A stretch of DNA of 49,462 nt from Nymphaea colorata (lineage: Eukaryota > Streptophyta > Magnoliopsida > Nymphaeales > Nymphaeaceae), in contig NW_022204869.1 of NCBI RefSeq assembly GCF_008831285.2, positions 1-49,462 of the forward strand. Reading direction: 5' to 3'. How positions within the stretch are numbered: the first letter of the stretch is position 1; every line of letters starts with the position of its first letter. The position numbers were made by a program, and so were the translations under genes. Below are positions 43,279 through 49,462 of the stretch, in pieces. Under the pieces are notes generated by a model. That model did not search any database. It was not told where the DNA came from and worked only from the letters and a program-made list of their open reading frames with translations.

Positions 43279-45026
43279 TCAATCAAATACCATAGTTTCA
43301 GTACAGCCCATTAAAGAAGTCCTTATTTCGCACAGAATAACGAGCAGCCACTCCACGTAGGGCCGGTTGAGGATGGTGGTGATGTCCAGACACTTCAACA
43401 GCAAATGGGCAATGATCTTCACTATCTCTCCTCCCTTCGCCAAGTAGTACTCCGTCTATACCACCCAGTGGCTCATCCATTCGTCAGCACTGATCTCCTC
43501 CGACTAAAACACCACTTCCTTCTCGTTGAAGGGGAACTTGTCCATAAGAATGAGGTAGAGGCATATGCCAACGCTCAGGATATCGCACTTCTAATTGTCG
43601 AGGTCCTTCTCGATCAGGTACAGGTAGGGAATGTCTTGAAGTTCTATTTCCGTATTAGCAAGTTGGAGTACCTCGCCTGGTCGTTGGACTACTTCTTGGA
43701 GTCAACCCAATCGTTGAGCACTGTGTAGGCCTTGGAAAACCCCCTTACCTGATCTCTAGTCCCCTCGTGATGAAGACGTTATCGATATGAATGAAGTAGC
43801 CTATTTTCTTTTTGTGGAGGTACTGGACCACCGAGCAGACCTGGACATGATGTGGAGCTTGGTGGATAAGCTGATTGTCTTTCTGTTCTTGGTGAGGTAT
43901 TGCCTTAGGGAATTCCTGCTCGTACTGGCAGAAGATCCAGTTCTTGATGAGTTTCTGAGGCGTGGCTGGGGCGTAGTGCTGGGATATGTTGGGGTGCTTC
44001 ATGTTCATGGCCTTGAGGATGGCAATCTCATGATCGAACTCCTATTGGCTGCACTGTTTCACGGTCGCTGGGATTATCAATTGTTGGCATAGACAAGTTA
44101 GTAGATCCCTGTTGATTAGTCGAACCTAACGTCAAGGATAGGGTGAGAACAAGGACAGGTTCGACCATCTCCTACTCCATGCCTTAATTTAAATGCTTTG
44201 CGAACTCGATCTAGTTCTTTTATTCAAGCTAAATGTAATCCTTTATGTATTGGTTTGACCTATCGCGTGGTTTCTTTTCAGTCTCTTCATATTTCTTATT
44301 GAATTTTATCTCATATGCAAGAGCAAGCTGCATTATCTTTGGATTAGATATCAGTTTCTTTTCTTGGTTTAGGTAGATCTTCTTGAAGAAGGATCTATTT
44401 TTATGAGCTGAAGATATATCCGAGCGAATCTTGTAGAAGCTTGATGTGGCGATAAGTGACTTAACTTATCTAAAAGTTTTTCGACCTTCATATACCTGGG
44501 GAAGCCAGGATTGACCTTGATTGCGGATTTGAGGTAAGGCTAATTGGCTTCCCTTCCGAAAATGATCTCAAGCATGGTGTTAAATATCATTTCTGACTCC
44601 TCTCCGACGGTGTGGCACAGGTCAGTAATGATTTCTCGAAACTTTTGGTCATCCTCCACGATGGACGATCCAGTCATAAAGGACAGCGTCACTGCGACTT
44701 CTCCGTTGAGGGGATTGGTACGGATGTAGATGTTGCGATACGACCTTTCATTATACCTGAAGGCGAATCTTGTCAATTATATTCTTTGGTATTCCCACTG
44801 TCCGTGGATGATGTGTTACTGATCAAGCAGTCTGCACGATATATTGATGAGTCCGATCTTCAAATCTCCTTCAATTTGGCATATGGTGGAGTACATTCGG
44901 TTCATCCTCTTGCAATTGAGGACGCACTTGAAGGTCTGCGCCTATTCGTCGACCTACGAGATGTAGTTTTGATCGTAGAGGGTGAACTTTTAGAGCTTTT
45001 TGAAGTTTATCTTGGATTATTGGCAT
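43279..45026 (-). CDS. Kinase-like protein with degenerate catalytic loop
   Basis: About 580 residues. The N-terminal half carries FTLYDQNYISEVDEEAQTFK, QIEGDLKIGLINISCRLLDQ and NIYIRTNPLNGEVAVTLSFM (unassigned beta-rich region), then helices KLISNPKIMQLALAYEIKFN. The C-terminal half is a protein kinase fold: EEFDHEIAILKAMNMKHPNI (C helix), VCSVVQYLHKKKIGYFIHID then NVFI (catalytic loop without HRD), KCDILSVGICLYLILMDKFP (F helix) and LLLKCLDITTILNRPYVEWL. No clear glycine loop or DFG is visible, so a pseudokinase is likely unless frame errors hide them. Several frame changes. TGA at 43279-43281. Confidence 0.65.
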
Positions 45027-45131
45027 GATGAGAGGTAAGTCAACCACTACATTTAATTAATATCAATCCAATATATCAAACTAAAAGATTAATGGGTAAA
45101 AATATAGAACTAAACATAAAATGAAAAAGGA

Positions 45132-45694
45132 TCAAAGGTCTTATTATGTGATAGTGATTTTACTGAACTTCTTAGACAACTTTTGAACCTAGTTCTCCTG
45201 CTCCATGGTCTTGTTATTTCTCCTTGGCTTTTTAATGAAAACTGGCTTGGTGTCTTTGATTGATACTTGCTCCATTTTGACTCTAAGCTCTTCGGTTCGA
45301 ACCTTATCAAGAATGGCATCATAGACCCTTTCATCGTCATAACTGTCTGCCAAAGTGTAAAATCCATGCTTTTCCTCATCCATTGTGTTATCAAACTTTG
45401 CGCTGTAGGAATCAAGGCGGCTTAGCAATAGGCCAAGCCTTGCCTTGAACTATTGGCTTGAGTTGTTGAAAGTGGCCTCCATGGCGATCGGCTCAGATTC
45501 TCTTTTTAATCTTTAGAGTGAGAGTATTTCAGCATCATCCTCAATCCTGAAATGTACTCAGGGATGTTTGGAAACTCCTTTGTGAGTTCATATTCCTCAT
45601 CAAGGTACCCCGAGTTGTTGCCGATTCTTGCCTTGTGGTGTACGTACTCATCAAACTCTTCATCTTGCATTGAGTTCAGGTGACAATTCATCAT
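45132..45694 (-). CDS. Hypothetical acidic protein
   Basis: About 187 residues, from MMNCHLNSMQDEEFDEYVHH to TGA 45132-45134, with one frame change in an A run near 45505. Recognisable segments: GYLDEEYELTKEFPNIPEYI, SGLRMMLKYSHSKD, MEATFNNSSQEFKARLGLLL, SRLDSYSAKFDNTMDEEKHG and EELRVKMEQVSIKDTKPVFI, with a basic C-terminus KKPRRNNKTMEQENEVQKLS. Mostly helical and charged. No known domain seen. Confidence 0.6.
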
Positions 45695-45798
45695 TCTATT
45701 ATAATTTTGTTAAGAGCTTAACGAGGATTGAGCGTTTAAAGGGATTTAAGTGCAACTAATTCTATAAACATAATCAGGCATAATGGAAGTATGATCAT

Positions 45799-47202
45799 TC
45801 ACCCTCGTCGAATTAGCTTTCCCTACTTTTCTAAGGTCTATTCGATAAGCTTCATTTCCTGTTTCACTTTTTGACTGTAGTAAGAACTTTCGATTTCTTC
45901 TTGCTCCCTCATGAGAGAGTCTTTCTTGATAGTAACTCTCACATGAACTTCTACTTCCTTTTTGTATATCTTAGCGTAATTTGTCTTGAAGTGGTTCCTT
46001 ACCCAGTTGATATTTTGGCCTTTCTTTCCGATGATCATCCGTTGAACATTTTCATCCTATACTAGAACTCGAAATTGGATAAAGTCCACCCCGTTTGTCT
46101 TTGAAGAGATGGACTAGCATTATATGATTAGATCGTAAGGGACGTGGTTGTATGAGCGATGGAAGAGAGCTTACTTTAAGAGTTATTAAGCTATCTATAA
46201 TTCACTGCTTTAGGTCTTGACTTATTTTGGACATTACCATTCACCCTTCTTTGCCATCTTTATCAAATAATCTTCGATCTACTTCACTCCATACCCTGTC
46301 AGTGCTGAAGTGTAGAATATTTTGTCAAATTTACCGTATTTTTCAACCTAACTGATCAAGCCATGAAATTTCCTCTTATTTTAAACAAGGTCTATCTTAT
46401 TCAGTACTAATGCCTTCATAAATATCTCATAATTTCGATGTTTTTCCAGCCTGTTGATCGACTCCTGGAGCAAGTCGTCGAATTTCTTTGAACTGTCAAT
46501 GACCAATAATGAAAAATCGATTTCTCCCAGCACTTTCCATCCCTTTGATAAGTATCCAGTCTTGTTGTGCGATAGTCCAGGAGTATCAAAGTACTTAAGT
46601 TGGACATTTTTCAAGCCTTATTCGTTCTATATCTCGAAAGACTTGTAAGCATGCAAAATTTCATCTGTCGTATTGATTTTCGGGGAGACTGCGCTAATCT
46701 TATGGCTTAACTTCGCCAACAGTTATGATTTTCCAGAGTTAATTGGTCCGATTAATCCTAATTATCTTTCTATTTACCAACATTCAGCTTATAGGCATTT
46801 TCAGGACTTTTCCAGGAATCATTATACAGCGTCTTTATGACCACATCTTCATGTGACATTTGCTTTAATTATGGAATTTCGTCTTTGGGTGTGATGAAGC
46901 GTACTGGCCTTCCTCTAGGCACGAGTGGTTATGCATCTACTAAGTTGGTTGGATATTGATTGGGATATACTATTTCGTTCTTTTTCTTTTACTGTCGGTT
47001 ATCTTAAAGAAATGCTTCTTTTCTCCACGATGAGAAAAATTGTATTGAGGGATCTTGTTGATCAGCTGAAGTTGAATAATTTTGTTAAATCGGATCAACA
47101 TTGCTTTAATTATAATCTGGATTATAATAAGATGAGTTATCTCATCTCAGCCTCATAGGCAAATAAATATTGTTGCTTGTATATGATCTTGGTATTATCC
47201 AT
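45799..47202 (-). CDS. ERA: Era-type GTPase with KH domain
   Basis: About 465 residues. The first 150 residues are an unconserved extension (YNPDYNESNVDPIEQNYSTS, PRGRPVRFITPKDEIPELK). The G domain then has P-loop GLIGPINSGKS, KISAVSPKINTTDE, YFDTPGL (G3), DFSLLVIDSS, VLNKIDLV (G4, NKxD) and YTSALTGYGV (G5). The C-terminal KH domain ends in FRVLVEDENVQRMIIGKKGQ, the Era signature, with VEVHVRVTIKK. Era binds the 3' end of small-subunit rRNA and assembles the bacterial or mitochondrial small subunit, so a mitochondrial role is likely. The start is uncertain: frame changes near 47133 and 46760, and overlap with the upstream gene's frame. Confidence 0.85.
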
Positions 47203-48683
47203 CATAAAGTGCAACTAAACATTACACTCTTCTTTGATTTTACGCTTAATTTGCTGCTGGCCAATTTTCAGGCTCCTGGTACGAAATTTTCTTGGGCTGA
47301 AAAGGGTTAACAACCGATGAGTTTCTCTTCAAAATTGATTTCTTGGGTTTAAGAAGTTTCGACCCATCATTACTGGCTGATGGCTCCTCCATGAGTCCGA
47401 GCTTTTGCCTTAAATCCGGACTTAAGACGAACTGCTTGCTTCCAAAGATGTTGTGCTCGCTTCCATCGTTATCTGAGTCTGTATCCTGCTTGACGGGATC
47501 GCCGCCCTGGACTTACGATATGGTCAATGTGTTATTTTCAATGGACTTTCTGCGTGGGTTGGTAATCAAATGGCCATCAATCTTGCTGGAATCCATAGAG
47601 TCGAATTTAGATCTTCGCTTGGCATTGATTTTGATAACGGGAATATCAAAGGAGGGCCTTTTAAGGCACGATTTTCTTTGTCTTGAGACGCTCGATTGAT
47701 TATCCTTGGCGACGACAATAAGCATTGAAGGCTATTCGCTCGTTCCGCTCTTTCTGAACTCGACTTATTTGATAGAAGGGTTTTAGGAATGCTCATGCTC
47801 GGCTGAAGGAATTACTTTTCCATCAATATTTTTGATCAGGGTCAAAAGCTTGCTCTACCTTCCGAGATATCTGGATCTCCTTGCTTAGGTATCTTCTGGC
47901 TGGATAAAAATGCTGGTTCCTTTGTTCTTGAGAATGCTCTTGCCTCTACGTGGAGCCTTGACTTGGATGTAGGCACATATTATTCATCTTCATCGTCATC
48001 AAGTTCGATTTATTTGTAAGTCCTTATGGCCTTATCCACATAGTCTCCTCTTGATTAGTTTCTGCTGGATCATCATCGATCTTGTATTAATAGGTGGTAT
48101 CGCCAAGGATAGTCACTCTACTTTTTCTTTCCTTCATGGATGATTTGTCAATAGATTTTCTATCGATCTGTTTCAATTTCATGAAATTGAGTTGCAGTTC
48201 CTCTTCTTCCTCTTCTTCTTGCTCCGAATCAGAAGTTATCTCGTGTACTTTCTAGTGCTTCAGGATGAGGTGTTATATTTCTACTTTGAATGCTGATATC
48301 TGCAGGTTGTCGGGGCAGAAGACAAAGATAGTCTCTAGATCCTTTAGGGCTCTTTTGAGTTTGTTTTTCTAAAGATTGAGCATTTTGTACTTTCTTATAC
48401 ACTTGGCTCCTTCTGAGCAACTGAGGAAATGGTACGGATCCCTCTTGAGGACAGAGTTAAGTGTGGAGAGGGCTGCATCATAATCCCCTAGGATATACTC
48501 TAGGGTGGCCTTTGCGCTCTGGATATTGAACACCATCGATTCTGATTCATCAGTTTTGCGGCAAAAGCTGATGCAATCCTAATAGGCCTGTAAGCTTTGC
48601 TTAAAACTGTGGCTTTGGAATAACCTCGTTGCCTAAGTTTGCGCCAGTTATACCTCTTGAAGTTTTTGAGAAAGGACACTCAT
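47153..48683 (-). CDS. TPR-like protein with Ser/Lys-rich C-terminus
   Basis: About 510 residues, ATG 48683. The N-terminal 130 residues look like TPR helices (FQSHSFKQSLQAYEDCISFC, FNIQSAKATLEYILGDYDAA, ALKDLETIFVFCPDNLQISA). An acidic run follows (SDSEQEEEEEEELQ), then a disordered region with repeated KSILK-like basic motifs (KSILKNKGTS, KSCLKRPSFD, KPKKSILKRNSS) and acidic Ser patches. These resemble phosphatase- or kinase-site-rich scaffolds, but no domain is certain. At least two frame changes (near 48060 and 47940). The end is ambiguous: TGA 47153-47155 in one frame, whereas another frame runs into the Era N-terminus. Confidence 0.6.
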
Positions 48684-48860
48684 AGCTAATTTAAATGAAA
48701 AATATATGATTTCGATTGAGATATAAAACAAATCAACTTTTTATCAAACTAACATATTCCATAATTCTCGACCTTTCTTGATTTGCTGGACAATAAATCA
48801 GTAAATAAACAAATTTTTATATATATTTGGTGCATGGCTTCATAAAAAGGGCAACGACTA

Positions 48861-49142
48861 TCACCCAAATGTAAAGCTGGACTTTCCTCCAGGAGGATTC
48901 ACAATCTTGGCTAGGGTTCTTTTGGATTGTCCGCCTGCCTGTTCGATAATCTTCTCATTGGAGCTGAGATATTTGTTGGTCTTTTCCCTCTAGGGTTGAT
49001 TTTGTGCTTAGTTTTCAGGATTCTTCACATTTTTTTTGACTGGCTACTCATAGTGTCCCCAATCGAGGGTAAAGTTGCTGTTTCCACCAGGTCTTTGAGT
49101 AATTCTCATGCCACTGTATGTATTCTTCTTCTGCTAGGCCAT
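48861..49142 (-). CDS. Jupiter/HN1- or SPIRAL1-like small microtubule-associated protein
   Basis: 93 residues in one clean frame; the third codon is TAG (Met-Ala-Glu). Two motifs of the same type occur: MRITQRPGGNSNFTLDWG (residues 12-29) and the C-terminal KIVNPPGGKSSFTFG (residues 79-93), which ends the protein at TGA 48861-48863. PPGGxSSxxFG at the C-terminus is the hallmark shared by animal Jupiter/HN1 proteins and plant SPIRAL1, small microtubule-binding proteins. The middle is charged and disordered. It is the last gene before the right telomere, about 235 bases away, and is transcribed away from it. Confidence 0.75.
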
Positions 49143-49376
49143 CTATTAAATTTATTAATATAAAATTTGCTCATGATGAAACTATTTCCAAACCTACCTT
49201 TAACATTTTCCAAAATTTCATCGTGGGGCAACTTTTAACGATGGATTGAAGCTTGTTTAACCTGTCCTTGTGATTGGATAATCATATTACTATTTAAGTT
49301 AATTGGCTTTACGTTTTTACAAATCAACCTATACTCTATATTCTCATAAATTAATCAATATTTTTCAATAAAAGTA

Positions 49377-49462
49377 GGGGTTGGGGTTGGGGTTGGGGTT
49401 GGGGTTGGGGTTGGGGTTGGGGTTGGGGTTGGGGTTGGGGTTGGGGTTGGGGTTGGGGTTGG
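49377..49462. repeat. Right telomere, GGGGTT repeats
   Basis: Perfect GGGGTT tandem repeats from 49377 to the last base, the G-rich complement of the left-end array. Together they show that the window is a complete chromosome rather than a fragment. The roughly 235 bases between the last gene and the repeats are AT-rich and hold no visible feature. Confidence 0.98.

Noticed and set aside
1-49462. Reading the window with the standard code
   Set aside because: It yields only fragments of 60-240 residues; conserved proteins run straight through TAA and TAG and end at TGA.
1-49462. Glutamine reading of TAA/TAG (Tetrahymena-type code)
   Set aside because: Paralogous positions pair these codons mainly with GAA/GAG, and conserved Glu sites in Arf, IMP4 and MORN proteins agree; only one pairing with CAA was found.
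1-49462. tRNA, rRNA, CRISPR array or transposon
   Set aside because: No cloverleaf, spaced identical repeats, terminal inverted repeats or transposase motifs were recognised on either strand; weak tRNA candidates could be missed without a covariance search.

Overview
The window is a complete small linear chromosome: 86 bases of CCCCAA repeat at the left end and 86 bases of GGGGTT repeat at the right end. C4A2 telomeres, very tight gene spacing (several convergent pairs are 30-66 bases apart) and reading frames full of TAA and TAG that end only at TGA identify a ciliate macronuclear chromosome. Paralogous positions inside the window pair TAA/TAG with GAA/GAG, and conserved family positions read the same way, so both codons are best read as glutamate. 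That is the peritrich code (Vorticella/Carchesium/Campanella type, NCBI table 30), rather than the Tetrahymena-type glutamine code. All calls below use TAA and TAG = Glu and TGA = stop.

Most genes are also interrupted by single-base frame changes, nearly all explained by one base missing in or beside a short homopolymer. They occur in conserved housekeeping genes (eIF3d, UTP14, IMP4, DNAAF1), so uncorrected read errors are the simplest cause, although real decay or frameshifting cannot be excluded gene by gene. Some frame changes fit GT-AG introns of about 19-67 bases instead. Given coordinates run from start codon to TGA across these breaks.

Layout from left to right. 0.2-3.7 kb (minus strand): a TPR protein, a small UVR-like protein and a MORN-repeat protein. 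4-5 kb: an intron-containing multi-pass membrane protein. 5.2-8.9 kb: a tandem pair of secreted two-domain cathepsin X (C1 peptidase) genes whose first domain has Ser in place of the catalytic Cys. 9-10.4 kb: the dynein-arm assembly factor DNAAF1. 10.4-19.2 kb: an importin-alpha-like protein, a p24-like membrane protein, eIF3d and several coiled-coil or helical-repeat proteins. 19.5-24.3 kb: a zinc-ribbon protein, a protein kinase, a hormone-sensitive-lipase-type hydrolase and a divergent Arf-like GTPase. 24.3-26.7 kb: an SLC22-type transporter and a half-length paralogue. 26.7-34.3 kb: coiled-coil proteins, the U3 processome proteins IMP4 and UTP14, a PIG-T-like protein and a multi-pass membrane protein. 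34.9-43.2 kb: five tandem members of an unrecognised single-pass membrane protein family, with one EF-hand gene inside the array. 43.3-49.1 kb (minus strand): a degenerate kinase-like protein, a small charged protein, an Era-type GTPase, a TPR/phosphosite-rich protein and a small Jupiter/SPIRAL1-like protein next to the right telomere.

The content fits a free-living ciliate: cilium and microtubule genes (DNAAF1, MORN, coiled-coil, Jupiter-like), lysosomal digestion (cathepsins, lipase), ribosome and translation factors, and an expanded surface-protein family. I recognised no tRNA, rRNA, CRISPR or transposon.
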